In this document: one piece after another, positions 18,704-27,448 of the stretch | Numbering within the stretch: position 1 is the first letter of the stretch | Layout of the letters: every line of letters starts with the position of its first letter | NCBI GenBank assembly: GCA_035304385.1 | Contig: DATGQD010000028.1 | Span: 4,460-68,459, forward strand | Direction: 5' to 3' | Source: ZC4RG29 sp035304385 | GTDB lineage: Bacteria; Bacteroidota; Bacteroidia; Cytophagales; Cyclobacteriaceae | Length of the DNA stretch: 64,000 nucleotides | Position numbers and translations under genes: made by a program | The notes under the pieces: generated by a model | Databases searched by the model: none | Told to the model about the DNA's origin: nothing | The model's input: only the letters and a program-made list of their open reading frames with translations

Positions 18704-21457
18704 ATGATCTTATCTTCTTCATTGCGGCGCGCCGCAGTGCTTTTCCCAGTCTTACTGGTACTCATTTCCTGTTCCCGGGATCGTAGCGAAAACTGGCCCG
18801 TAGTACACCTGCCCGAAGGGGCTGACACGACAAGCCCGTACTGGAAAGGCATCGACCTGGAACCCAAGCCCCCCGTGCTGCCTCTGCCCGTTGAAGAACA
18901 GGCGGAGAAGTTCCTGCTTCAGCCGGGCTATCGGATTGAGCCGGTACTCACGGAGCCCCAGATACAACAACCCGGCGCCATTACGTTCGACGGCAACGGC
19001 CGGATGTATGTTCTGGAACTCCGTACATACATGCTGACGGCCGACTCCGACGGTACGCTGGATCCGGTAAGCGGTATCTCGAGGTGGGAGGACAAAGACA
19101 ACGACGGCATCTATGAAACGGGCGGAATGTTTGTAGACAGCCTCGTCTTCCCGCGCTTCGTCTTGCCCTACGGACCCAACAGCATTCTCACCATGGAGTC
19201 CAATGCAGACAACGTATATAAGTATACCGACACAGACGGAGACGGCAAGGCCGACAAGAAGGAGTTCTTCACCGACAACTTCGGCAGGGCTGGAAACGTC
19301 GAACACCAGCAGGCTTTCCTGTATTGGGGGATGGACAACTGGCTCTACAGCACCGTGAATCCTTTCCGCGTTCGTGAAACGCCCGACGGCGTCATCCGGG
19401 AGTCGACCGGCTCGAACCACGGTCAATGGGGCGTGGCCCATGACGACGACGGAAAGCTGTGGTTTCAGGGCGGCGCAACAGGCCTGCCTTCGTACTTCCA
19501 GTTCCCTATTCATTATGGCGACTATATCGTTGAGAACAACTTTGCCGAAGGATTTGACATACCGTGGGGCGCGCCGATAGGGCTCGCCGACATGCAAGGG
19601 GGAATGGCGGCTGTACGGATGCCGGATGGAAGCCTTAACCGGGTTACAGGCGCCGCAGGAAACGACGTATTCCGCGGTCATCGGTTGCCGGAAGCGCTCC
19701 GAGGCCAGTACATCTACGGCGAACCCGTAGCGCGCATTGTGAGGCAGGTCAACCCGGTGGTTAACGAGGGACTTACCGTGCTTCACAACGTGTTCCAGGA
19801 GGAAAAGTCCGAATTTATTCGCTCAGCGGACCCGCTGTTCCGTCCTGTTGATATGGCCACGGCCCCTGACGGCACCATGTACATCGTCGACATGTATCAC
19901 GGTATCATCCAGGAAGGCGAGTGGACACCCGTTGGATCTTACCTGCGCGTGAAGATCGAACAATACCAACTGGATAAAATCGTCAGCCTGGGACGTATCT
20001 GGCGTTTGACGCATGATGACTTTGAACGCGATAAGACTCAACCGCGCATGTATGATGAACCTACCGCCGACCTCCTGCGGCATCTTGAGCATCCCAATGG
20101 CTGGTGGCGTGATATGGCCCAGCAAGTGATCGTGCAACGCCGCGACAAGTCGGTTGCTCCCGCGTTGGTTGAAATGGTACGCAACAGCGATAACCTTCTC
20201 GCCCGGTTTCACGCCCTGTGGTGTCTCGAGGGCATAGGCGCGCTGGAGTCGTCCCTGGTAAAGCGTCTGATGAAAGACCCCGAGCCGCGCATGCGCATAC
20301 AGGCCATGTGGGCCAGTGAAACCCTGTACAAAGCCGGCGACCTTTCGCTTGGCCCCCATTACCTGGAGTTGATGAACGACAAGGATACACAGGTGAAGAT
20401 GCGGGCAATGATGACGGGCCGGCTGCTGAAAATTCCCGGCACGGAAGCCCGGGTAAAGAAGATCATGGCTGCCGACTCTTCTGCGGGCGTACAGCTCGTG
20501 GGTGCGCAGGTACTTGAGCCGCCGGTAGTTACTGCATTCTTTGGACGGCCCGATCCCAACTTTACCGATGAGGAGAAGGCACGCGTCGAAGCGGGATTGG
20601 ATATCTACAACAGCTTCTGCTCCACATGCCACGGTCCACTCGGTACCGGCACACCCGTTGGCCCGGGACAACTAATGGCGCCGTCGCTGGTGGGTTCTCC
20701 CAGAGTGCAAGCGCACCCTGATTACGTTATCAAGACGTTATTGCATGGGTTAACCGGAAACATCGCGGGTAAGTCGTACGCAGGCGCCATCATGGCACCC
20801 ATGGGCAACCAAAGCGACGAATGGATTGCGTCCGTCGCGTCGTTTGTGCGCGCAAATTTTGAGAACGAGTCGCCCCTGGTAACACCGGATGATGTGGCCC
20901 GTGTTCGGAAGGCCACGGCCGACCAAAACCGCCCCTACGCATTCGACGAACTCTGGGCAGCCATACCCAAGGTGCTTGAACCTACTTCAGCATGGAAGAT
21001 AACCGCCAGCCATGCTGCCGAAATAAGAAAGGGCAGCACGGCATCGCCTACCGCTGCATTCACCTACGAGGGATGGACCACCGGCGTCACCCAAAAGGAA
21101 GGCATGTGGTTCCAGGTTGAGTTCCCATCACCGGTGACGGTCTCAGAGATCCAGTTCCGGTCGCAGCCCATCAACAGGGGCTGGGGTCCGAACCGGCAGC
21201 CACCACTTCAGACGTCACCGCGCGGTTTTGACGTTGAAGTATCGACCGACGGAACCACGTGGGAGAAAGCCGTTACTAACGGAGAAGGTACTGGCAGTTT
21301 CACACAGGTGCGCTTTGATCCCCGCACGTGCCGGTTCATTCGCATTGTGCTGACGCGCTCCGAGTCCGTGGTGAAAGGCGAAAGGAGGGGACAGCCATTC
21401 GATTACGAGGTGACGTGGACGATGCGGGAGTTGAAGGTCTTTGGACACGGAGGGTAG
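18704..21457 (+). CDS. PVC-type membrane-bound dehydrogenase with HEAT repeats, cytochrome c and discoidin-like tail (lipoprotein)
   Basis: 917 residues. Lipoprotein signal with Cys23 (LISC). Residues ~60-430 form the propeller-like dehydrogenase domain (ITFDGNGRMYVLELRTYM, DTDGDGKADKKEFF, DMATAPDGTMYIVDMYHG). About 450-610 are HEAT-like repeats (GWWRDMAQQVIVQRRDKS; FHALWCLEGIGALES). A class I cytochrome c motif CSTCH sits at about 639-643 (YNSFCSTCHGPLGTG), with candidate axial Met in APMGNQSDEW. The last ~150 residues resemble an F5/8 type C (discoidin) carbohydrate-binding domain (EIQFRSQPINRGWG, FDVEVSTDGTTWEKA, CRFIRIVLT). Together these suggest a periplasm-facing oxidase passing electrons to its own heme while binding a glycan. 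It is a longer relative of the partial gene at 1-1563. Confidence 0.9.
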   Translation: MILSSSLRRAAVLFPVLLVLISCSRDRSENWPVVHLPEGADTTSPYWKGIDLEPKPPVLPLPVEEQAEKFLLQPGYRIEPVLTEPQIQQPGAITFDGNGRMYVLELRTYMLTADSDGTLDPVSGISRWEDKDNDGIYETGGMFVDSLVFPRFVLPYGPNSILTMESNADNVYKYTDTDGDGKADKKEFFTDNFGRAGNVEHQQAFLYWGMDNWLYSTVNPFRVRETPDGVIRESTGSNHGQWGVAHDDDGKLWFQGGATGLPSYFQFPIHYGDYIVENNFAEGFDIPWGAPIGLADMQGGMAAVRMPDGSLNRVTGAAGNDVFRGHRLPEALRGQYIYGEPVARIVRQVNPVVNEGLTVLHNVFQEEKSEFIRSADPLFRPVDMATAPDGTMYIVDMYHGIIQEGEWTPVGSYLRVKIEQYQLDKIVSLGRIWRLTHDDFERDKTQPRMYDEPTADLLRHLEHPNGWWRDMAQQVIVQRRDKSVAPALVEMVRNSDNLLARFHALWCLEGIGALESSLVKRLMKDPEPRMRIQAMWASETLYKAGDLSLGPHYLELMNDKDTQVKMRAMMTGRLLKIPGTEARVKKIMAADSSAGVQLVGAQVLEPPVVTAFFGRPDPNFTDEEKARVEAGLDIYNSFCSTCHGPLGTGTPVGPGQLMAPSLVGSPRVQAHPDYVIKTLLHGLTGNIAGKSYAGAIMAPMGNQSDEWIASVASFVRANFENESPLVTPDDVARVRKATADQNRPYAFDELWAAIPKVLEPTSAWKITASHAAEIRKGSTASPTAAFTYEGWTTGVTQKEGMWFQVEFPSPVTVSEIQFRSQPINRGWGPNRQPPLQTSPRGFDVEVSTDGTTWEKAVTNGEGTGSFTQVRFDPRTCRFIRIVLTRSESVVKGERRGQPFDYEVTWTMRELKVFGHGG

Positions 21458-21540
21458 AACGGCAGTAGCCACGATACGCGCATCTCACATTGTAAGTTCT
21501 GGCCTTACGCCAATGGTATTGGACAAACAAACTAATTGCC

Positions 21541-22368
21541 ATGCCAACACCATTGGAAATTCTGCTAGACCCCATTTCGTTAATTGTATTGTCGATATAC
21601 GGGGCATTGATGCTTTGGGAGGCCCTGTTCCCGGGTAGAGAACTCCCGAAAGTTAAAAACTGGAAGATCAGGGGTATCCTGGCATTTCTGTGTTTCTTTT
21701 ACCTGTCGTCGTACCTGCCCATATTTATCGACCCGGTACTCGCACCCTATCGCATCTTTGACCTCACATCGTGGGGAACAGCCTGGGGCGGCCTTTTTGC
21801 CGTGCTGTTATACGAATTCGGCGTCTTTGTCTGGCATTACAGCCTTCACCGGAGTGACTTTCTTTGGAAGCGCTTCCACCAGATGCATCATAGCGCGGAA
21901 AGGCTCGATACGTACGGAGCGTTTTATTTCAGCCCCCTTGATATGCTGGGTTGGATAACGCTGAGCAGCATTTGCTTCAGCCTTATCGCAGGCCTCACGC
22001 CGCAGGCCATTACGGTCATGATCCTGGTGACGAACTTCTTTTCTATTTTCCAGCATGCCAATATCAGAACGCCACGGTGGCTCGGGTACATCGTGCAGCG
22101 GCCCGAGAGCCACACGTTCCATCATGGACAAGGAATACACCGCTACAACTACTCTGACCTACCCTTGTACGATATTATTTTCGGAACCTTCCGCAACCCG
22201 AAGGGCTTTGAGCACCCGACTGGCTTTTACCATGGCGCTTCCGCCAGAGTCTGGGATATGCTGCGCGGACGGGACGTCTCGACACCAGACCTGGGAACAG
22301 AGGCAGAGGCAGGAGCAGATGCAGAGGCAGAGGCAGTGGCAAGGGTCAACGAAAACATTGGGGTATGA
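21541..22368 (+). CDS. sterol desaturase/fatty acid hydroxylase family membrane protein
   Basis: 275 residues with several membrane helices and the diiron histidine boxes of the family: HYSLH (His99, His103), HQMHH (113-117), HTFHH (191-195) with His200. Such enzymes hydroxylate or desaturate lipids in the inner membrane using O2. The last ~25 residues are an Ala/Glu-rich low-complexity tail encoded by GCAGAG-type repeats, which also form half of a long inverted repeat; the tail is probably not functional. Convergent with the SRPBCC gene (stops 30 bp apart). Confidence 0.9.
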   Translation: MPTPLEILLDPISLIVLSIYGALMLWEALFPGRELPKVKNWKIRGILAFLCFFYLSSYLPIFIDPVLAPYRIFDLTSWGTAWGGLFAVLLYEFGVFVWHYSLHRSDFLWKRFHQMHHSAERLDTYGAFYFSPLDMLGWITLSSICFSLIAGLTPQAITVMILVTNFFSIFQHANIRTPRWLGYIVQRPESHTFHHGQGIHRYNYSDLPLYDIIFGTFRNPKGFEHPTGFYHGASARVWDMLRGRDVSTPDLGTEAEAGADAEAEAVARVNENIGV

Positions 22369-22397
22369 CCTTGCGTCTGCATCTGCCTCTGCATCTG
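22316..22397. repeat. long inverted repeat between convergent genes
   Basis: Two 21-bp arms (22316-22336 and 22377-22397) are inverse copies matching at 20 of 21 positions, separated by 40 bp. The left arm lies inside the 3' end of the desaturase-like gene; its stop codon (22366-22368) is in the loop; the right arm abuts the stop of the SRPBCC gene (22399). Transcripts from either side would fold into a long hairpin, so bidirectional termination is plausible although no T-tract follows. The left arm is part of a wider GCAGAG-like tract beginning near 22296. Confidence 0.7.
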
Positions 22398-22398
22398 A

Positions 22399-22836
22399 TT
22401 AGGCGGATTCGGCGAGTTCCTTGACTTTAATCAGCGACTTGGGAAAAGTGTCACTGAAATAGTCGACGTATTCTTCAGGGGCATCGAGCTGAACTTTAAG
22501 CATGGTGGCGGATCCGTCATCTTCAAGGAAGTATGATTCCCGCGATTCGTTCCATCCGGCATCGCCATGTCCCTGACGTTCGATGCCCTTTTCAACTTCG
22601 CCCTGGTGCAGGAAGATCATGGTCTCATTGGGCACTTTCTTTTCGATCAGGGCGTACATGCCGCTATCTTCCTCGTTTACGAAGTGAACTTTGCTTCCTT
22701 CGTTCCAGTCGCTAACCGCCCTGGAGCCTTCGCTGAAAACGCTGGTCCACTGCCGGTACGTGTCGTCGTTCCAGAGTACGTCCCAGACTCTCGGTCTGGG
22801 CGCATCGATTCGGATGTCGAATTCTAACTTTTTCAT
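22399..22836 (-). CDS. SRPBCC (AHSA1/START-like) domain protein
   Basis: 145 residues, no signal peptide, so cytosolic. The start FDIRIDAPRPRVWDVLWND and the following QWTSVFSEGSR are characteristic of the SRPBCC helix-grip fold that binds small hydrophobic ligands; the C-terminal helix YVDYFSDTFPKSLIKVKEL closes the pocket. No ligand can be assigned. A possible -7 element (TAAGTTTG, minus, 22866 to 22859) suggests its own promoter. Confidence 0.88.
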   Translation of the reverse strand: MKKLEFDIRIDAPRPRVWDVLWNDDTYRQWTSVFSEGSRAVSDWNEGSKVHFVNEEDSGMYALIEKKVPNETMIFLHQGEVEKGIERQGHGDAGWNESRESYFLEDDGSATMLKVQLDAPEEYVDYFSDTFPKSLIKVKELAESA

Positions 22837-22858
22837 GTCTTTTTGGTCATTGTATAGT

Positions 22859-22866
22859 CAAACTTA
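22859..22866 (-). promoter_or_regulatory. candidate -7 element for the SRPBCC gene
   Basis: Read on the minus strand the bases are TAAGTTTG, an exact TAnnTTTG match 22 bp before the ATG at 22836. No TTTG is found at the usual -33 distance. Confidence 0.3.
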
Positions 22867-22972
22867 CGCTCAATTCTCAAACCCGCCTACGTGTCATTGC
22901 GTCATTTTCAAGGGCGGTTTGCGACCGTGCGAAAATACAAGGGATGCTGCCCTCGAGAGAGGCGATTTTTTT

Positions 22973-23623
22973 CTACAGGCTGTCGTTCTGGCGTTCCTCT
23001 CCCTCAAATTCGGCCAACACCTCATTGAACCGCATCAGGGGCTCTCTGAAATTCTTCTGGTTTTCCTTTCGGATCGCCAACGCGCATGAGAGGACGGTTA
23101 CGATAAATATGATGATCGCACCTGACTGATGTTCGATGACGCCACCAGGAACATACAACTCAAAGACGATGAAGACGCCGATGGCGGATGCCGTGGGGAT
23201 GAGAATGAATTCATACCACTTCTTGAATCGATAAAAACTCATCAGCAGATTGCGGCGTACCGTGATGTAATCTTTCAGCGACGTGTCTCCGATCTGCCCC
23301 TCTTGATGTCGGTCCGGACGGGCCACAGCAATGGCTTTGAACTTGATCATCAACACAGTGGTGAACGGAATGAACAACATCACACCCCAGATCGCCGGTA
23401 TCAGAATGCCTGGGTTCGACCAGTACCTTACGATCACGTTGCACAGCAATGCGTATACGATTATCTGCATCACGAACGCAGCCCAAAAGTATTGCATGGC
23501 AGTTTGTGTGTGTGCCTTAACCCGCGAGCGGACTATTCGGCTGAATGTCGCAGGGTCATATGCGCCAGTCGTACTGCCATGTGCAGCCGACCAGTCTTTT
23601 TTCATTTGATCTATGCTCGTCAT
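22973..23623 (-). CDS. four-helix membrane protein co-translated with an ECF sigma factor
   Basis: 216 residues from ATG 23623, which shares one base with the TGA of the sigma gene (TGATG), so translation is probably coupled; a longer in-frame ORF reaching 23989 is only a shadow of the sigma gene. No recognised domain. Four hydrophobic helices are visible: about FWAAFVMQIIVYALLCNVIV, GILIPAIWGVMLFIPFTTVL, FILIPTASAIGVFIVFELYV and GAIIIFIVTVLSCALAI, with a basic cytosolic loop between helices 2 and 3 and a soluble N-terminal ~45 residues (MKKDWSAAHGS, FSRIVRSRVKAHTQ). Genes in this position often encode anti-sigma factors; this one lacks the usual zinc-finger ASD motif, so that role is inference. 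Confidence 0.75.
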   Translation of the reverse strand: MTSIDQMKKDWSAAHGSTTGAYDPATFSRIVRSRVKAHTQTAMQYFWAAFVMQIIVYALLCNVIVRYWSNPGILIPAIWGVMLFIPFTTVLMIKFKAIAVARPDRHQEGQIGDTSLKDYITVRRNLLMSFYRFKKWYEFILIPTASAIGVFIVFELYVPGGVIEHQSGAIIIFIVTVLSCALAIRKENQKNFREPLMRFNEVLAEFEGEERQNDSL

Positions 23624-24123
23624 CAGTTTACTCCCGTTTTCGTCATTTGTCTTTCCAACTCGTTCTTGATGCGGACCAGTCTCACGCCTACATTGGATCG
23701 GGAGAGACCGGTAACGGTCGCGATTTCCTCGTAACTGAGATCCTCGAGGTACAGCATGATGATCGCCCGGTTCAATTCCGATAGTTTGCCGATGGCTTTG
23801 TATAACGCCGCTATCTTTTCCTCCTTGTCCTCTGTCAGAGGTTCGGCAATTTCCAGGTGTGTTTCCGACAGGGTTTCTTTGCGGCGCCGACTTCTTTTCC
23901 TGACATGCGTGAGGGCGGTGTTCAGACAGACACTGTACATCCACGTGGAGAATTTGGAACGTCGGTTGAATCGGGGGTACGACCGCCACAGTTGATACAT
24001 CATTTCCTGTATCACATCATCGCGTTCGTCCGGATCTGTAAAGTACAGGCGGGCAACCTTGTGCACGATGCCGATATTTTGATTCACCTCACTGAGAAAC
24101 GCCTGGTCCAAAGCTTCCATCAT
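23623..24123 (-). CDS. ECF-type RNA polymerase sigma factor
   Basis: 166 residues. Region 2: VHKVARLYFTDPDERDDVIQ followed by MMYQLWRSYPRFN and FSTWMYSVCLNTAL. Region 4: LSELNRAIIMLYLEDLSYEE and VTGLSRSNVGVRLVRIKNEL. It would direct polymerase to an alternative promoter set. It overlaps the downstream membrane protein by one base, which may be its partner. The upstream 137-bp gap contains TAGTTTTT on the minus strand as a weak -7 candidate. Confidence 0.95.
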   Translation of the reverse strand: MMEALDQAFLSEVNQNIGIVHKVARLYFTDPDERDDVIQEMMYQLWRSYPRFNRRSKFSTWMYSVCLNTALTHVRKRSRRRKETLSETHLEIAEPLTEDKEEKIAALYKAIGKLSELNRAIIMLYLEDLSYEEIATVTGLSRSNVGVRLVRIKNELERQMTKTGVN

Positions 24124-24260
24124 GCGAATTTTCTCATTTTAACAATGGGTGACGGCAGACGGTAAAAAACTACATGATTTTGGTAATTTTTTCAGATGCT
24201 CAATTCACACAAATTGCCGCAAGAAAATAATCGGGCTTCCATCTTCCCATCCCCGTTCTA

Positions 24261-26000
24261 TCAGATCCGTGCCTGATAGGTGTATAAATCAAAATATCGC
24301 CCTTTTACAGCGATGAGTTCATCGTGGGTGCCGCGTTCTGCGATGCGTCCTTTTTCGATTACGAGGATCTGGTCCGCTTGCCGGATGGTGCTGAGACGGT
24401 GTGCGATTACGAAGGTAGTGCGGCCTCTCATTAGCGTCGAGAGGCTTTTTTGTATGAAGGATTCACTTTCTGTGTCGAGGTTGGAAGTGGCTTCGTCCAG
24501 GATGAGTATCCGGGGATCGGCCAGGATGGCGCGCGCAATGGCGATGCGCTGACGTTGGCCGCCGGAGAGCTTGACGCCGCGTTCGCCGATGACCGTATCC
24601 AGGCCATCCTCAAAACGCGAAGCAAACTCGTCGACATAAGCGGCGGATGCCGCATTTTCAACGTCGCTTTCCGTGGCATCGGGCCGCGGGAATCGGATGT
24701 TTTCGCGGATAGTGCCCTCGAAGAGGAAGTCGTCTTGCAGAACGACACCAAGCTGGCTTCGATAGCTCGACAGCGAGACTTTGCTGAGGTCATATCCGTC
24801 GACTGTCACCTTGCCGGATATCGGCGTGATGAAACTTGCTACCAGGCCGGCGATGGTCGTCTTACCTGACCCCGATGTGCCTACCAAGGCAGTCACAGTG
24901 CCTGCGGGCGACTTAAAACTGATGTTGTGAAGAACAGGCTTGCCTTCTTCGTAAGCGAATCCGACATCATGAAATTCAATGTCACCGTGTATCGGTCCGA
25001 TCGTCAGCGTTCGTTCGGTGCCGTCATCCTCCGGATCCATATTCATGATTTCCTCCGTGCGGTCCAGGCCCGCGAAGGCTTCCGTAAGTTGGCTTCCGAT
25101 GTTGCTCATCTGGACGATAGGTGCGATCATGAAGCCGAGGAACAAGGTGAAGGAAAGGAAATCGCCGAACGTCATGTTTCCTTCCATAATCATATAGCCA
25201 CCGATACCCATAATGCCGGCGCTGGCCAGGCCAAGCAGGAGGGTAGCTGAGCTGGTCACGAGGCTTGTACTCGTCAGGCTCTTCCTGACATTTAAGAAGA
25301 GTCTGTTCACCCCTTCTTCAAAGGTTCGTATCTCCTGGGCCTCAGCGTTGAATCCCTTGATCACGCGAACGCCATTCAACGTTTCCGTAAGCCGCCCCGT
25401 GACTTCCGCGTTGAGTTTGCTGCGCTCGCGGAAAATAGGGCGAATGTAATTGAAGGCTTTCATCGAGATGAAGGCGAAGATGAGTACCGGTACCAGCGTA
25501 TATAGCGTCATCATCGGACTGATCCGGATCAGCAGCACCAGTGACACTGCTGAGGTAAGTACGCCGCCGACGAGTTGCACGAGGCCCGTGCCAACAAGAT
25601 TCCGTACGCCTTCCACGTCGGTCATGATACGGGACACGAGTGCACCTGACTTGGTATTATCGAAAAAGCGTATGGGCAGCTGTAGAATCTTTTGCTGCAC
25701 CTGTGTTCGCAGGATGGCTATCAGCCGCTGGGCCTCCACACTAAGAATTTGCGTTAAGGCAAAAGAAGTGATCGCCTGGACGATGATGGCGCCCACCACG
25801 CCGGCGAGAAGGAGCCGGAGCAGTTCCATATTCTTGTTGGCAATGACCTCGTCGACGAGGTATTTGCTGGCCCACGGCAGCACGAGCCCCGAAAGACGAC
25901 TTATGGCAATAAGAACGAGGCCTATCAGGAGCAATCGCCGCCGTGGCCAGATGATCGTCCGGAAAACCTTAGCTATCGATACACGCGACTTTTTCTTCAT
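24261..26000 (-). CDS. ABC exporter, fused permease and ATPase (MsbA-like)
   Basis: 579 residues. An N-terminal type IV exporter membrane domain of six helices (1-~320) is fused to an ATPase domain: Walker A LVGTSGSGKTTI, signature LSGGQRQRIAIARA, Walker B RILILDEATSNLD, H-loop IAHRLST. It works as a homodimer in the inner membrane and moves lipids, drugs or peptides; the substrate is not evident. It lies downstream of the DUF1015 gene with a 139-bp gap containing a hairpin, so it may be a separate unit. Confidence 0.95.
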   Translation of the reverse strand: MKKKSRVSIAKVFRTIIWPRRRLLLIGLVLIAISRLSGLVLPWASKYLVDEVIANKNMELLRLLLAGVVGAIIVQAITSFALTQILSVEAQRLIAILRTQVQQKILQLPIRFFDNTKSGALVSRIMTDVEGVRNLVGTGLVQLVGGVLTSAVSLVLLIRISPMMTLYTLVPVLIFAFISMKAFNYIRPIFRERSKLNAEVTGRLTETLNGVRVIKGFNAEAQEIRTFEEGVNRLFLNVRKSLTSTSLVTSSATLLLGLASAGIMGIGGYMIMEGNMTFGDFLSFTLFLGFMIAPIVQMSNIGSQLTEAFAGLDRTEEIMNMDPEDDGTERTLTIGPIHGDIEFHDVGFAYEEGKPVLHNISFKSPAGTVTALVGTSGSGKTTIAGLVASFITPISGKVTVDGYDLSKVSLSSYRSQLGVVLQDDFLFEGTIRENIRFPRPDATESDVENAASAAYVDEFASRFEDGLDTVIGERGVKLSGGQRQRIAIARAILADPRILILDEATSNLDTESESFIQKSLSTLMRGRTTFVIAHRLSTIRQADQILVIEKGRIAERGTHDELIAVKGRYFDLYTYQARI

Positions 26001-26066
26001 ACGTACGTATGACGAATTTAGGCCGAATTTATTTCAACGGCCTACCGGCCGACCTGGTTAACGGTA

Positions 26067-26081
26067 CGAGCCCACGGCTCG
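26067..26081 (-). terminator. small hairpin downstream of the serine cluster
   Basis: CGAGCC-CAC-GGCTCG is a perfect 6-bp stem with a 3-base loop, about 60 bp past the DUF1015 stop and 67 bp before the ABC exporter start. The surrounding 26041-26120 stretch is GC-rich with further partial pairings. No T-tract follows on the minus strand, so termination is only possible. Confidence 0.25.
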
Positions 26082-26139
26082 CGGAAGGCGCTCCGGCTCG
26101 GCGAAACTGCGGGGAGGTGCCGAGTGGCAACGACGATCC

Positions 26140-27384
26140 TTAATCTTCCAGTGAATGGACCACCAGCCCGCTACGGAGCTTGGGTTCGAACCAGGTTGTC
26201 TTTGGCGGCATAATATTCCCGCTGTCGGCGATGTCCATGAGTTGCTTCATGGTAACGGGATATAGCGCGAACGCGACCTTCATCTCTCCGCTGTCGACTC
26301 TCCGTTGGAGTTCTTCCAGACCGCGGATGCCACCGACAAAGTCGATCCTCTTGTCTGTACGCAGGTCGTGAATATTCAGCAGCGGCTTCAGAATTTGCTC
26401 GGAGAGAATTGTGACGTCGAGGACGCCGATCGGGTCGGTATCGTCGTACGTACCGGGTTTCGCCGAAAGCAGATACCACTTGCCCTCGAGGTACATGCTG
26501 AATTCATGAAGGCGTGACGGGCGAGCTGCCTCGGCAGACGGTGCGCTGACGGTGAACGATTGTTCCAGGGCCTTGAGGAATGATGCAGCGGTGTGGTTGT
26601 TCAGGTCGCGGACCACGCGGTTGTAGTCCATGATATGGAGTTGGTTGTCCGGAAAATGCACCGCCAGAAAATAATTGTATTCTTCGTTGCCGGTGTGGTT
26701 GGGATTTTCCGTACGGAGGTCGTGTCCTACCAGCGCAGCCGCCGCAGTACGATGATGGCCATCGGCAACGTAAGTAGCGGGCAAGGCTGCAAAGGCATCC
26801 ACGATCTTGCTGATCGCATCCGCGTCGCGTACAACCCACAGCCGGTGACTGATGCCGTCGTCCGCAACGAAGTCGTACTCCGGTTGTTCCTTCTTGATTG
26901 TTGCTACCACTTTGTCGACAGCCTCAAGTGCGTGATAGGCAAAAAACACGGGCTCGGCATTCATCATCGCCACGCGAACGTGATTTTTCCTGTCGTTCTC
27001 TTTGTCGGGCCGTGTCAGTTCATGCTTCTTTATTCGCCCTTCCATGTAGTCGTCCACTGCCGCGCAGGCCACGATGCCATCCTGCGTTCTCCCGTCCATG
27101 GTGAGCTCGTAGATGTAGAGACATTCTGTGTCGTCTTGCCGGAAGACGCCGTCCGACACCAGTTTCTGAAAATTGGTTCTTGCGGCTTCATACACCGCAG
27201 GGCTATACGGATCGGTATCCGGTGGAAGCGTGATTTCAGGTTTAACTACGTTAAGAAAGGAGTAGGGATTGCCCTTTGCTTCTTCGCGTGCTTCGTCTGA
27301 ATCCAGCACATCGTACGGCCTTGATGCCACAGCCTTGGCCAACTCCGCTTTGGGGCGATATCCCTTGAAAGGTTTAATTCTCAT
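26140..27384 (-). CDS. DUF1015 family protein
   Basis: 414 residues, matching the usual DUF1015 (COG4198) length. Visible family segments are IKPFKGYRPKAELAKAVASR and YDVLDSDEAR at the N-terminus, GNPYSFLNVVKPE, the central ATYVADGHHRTAAA, and NYFLAVHFPDNQLHIMDYNR. The biochemical function of DUF1015 is not established to my knowledge; the GHHR centre resembles ParB/Srx-like nucleotide-binding sites. It follows serA by 64 bp, and the serC-serA-DUF1015 order is a recurring cluster in Bacteroidota, pointing to a role in serine metabolism. Confidence 0.93.
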   Translation of the reverse strand: MRIKPFKGYRPKAELAKAVASRPYDVLDSDEAREEAKGNPYSFLNVVKPEITLPPDTDPYSPAVYEAARTNFQKLVSDGVFRQDDTECLYIYELTMDGRTQDGIVACAAVDDYMEGRIKKHELTRPDKENDRKNHVRVAMMNAEPVFFAYHALEAVDKVVATIKKEQPEYDFVADDGISHRLWVVRDADAISKIVDAFAALPATYVADGHHRTAAAALVGHDLRTENPNHTGNEEYNYFLAVHFPDNQLHIMDYNRVVRDLNNHTAASFLKALEQSFTVSAPSAEAARPSRLHEFSMYLEGKWYLLSAKPGTYDDTDPIGVLDVTILSEQILKPLLNIHDLRTDKRIDFVGGIRGLEELQRRVDSGEMKVAFALYPVTMKQLMDIADSGNIMPPKTTWFEPKLRSGLVVHSLED

Positions 27385-27448
27385 TTACGATCAGTTGATA
27401 GATTGATAACCATGTATGCCACCACGCACGCCCGGCCGCGCCTGCGGG

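Noticed and set aside
18752..19786. 344-residue minus-strand ORF
   Set aside because: Shadow of the cytochrome-containing dehydrogenase at 18704-21457.
26180..26200. tRNA T-loop-like GGGTTCGAACC
   Set aside because: It is inside the DUF1015 coding sequence and no cloverleaf can be drawn around it.
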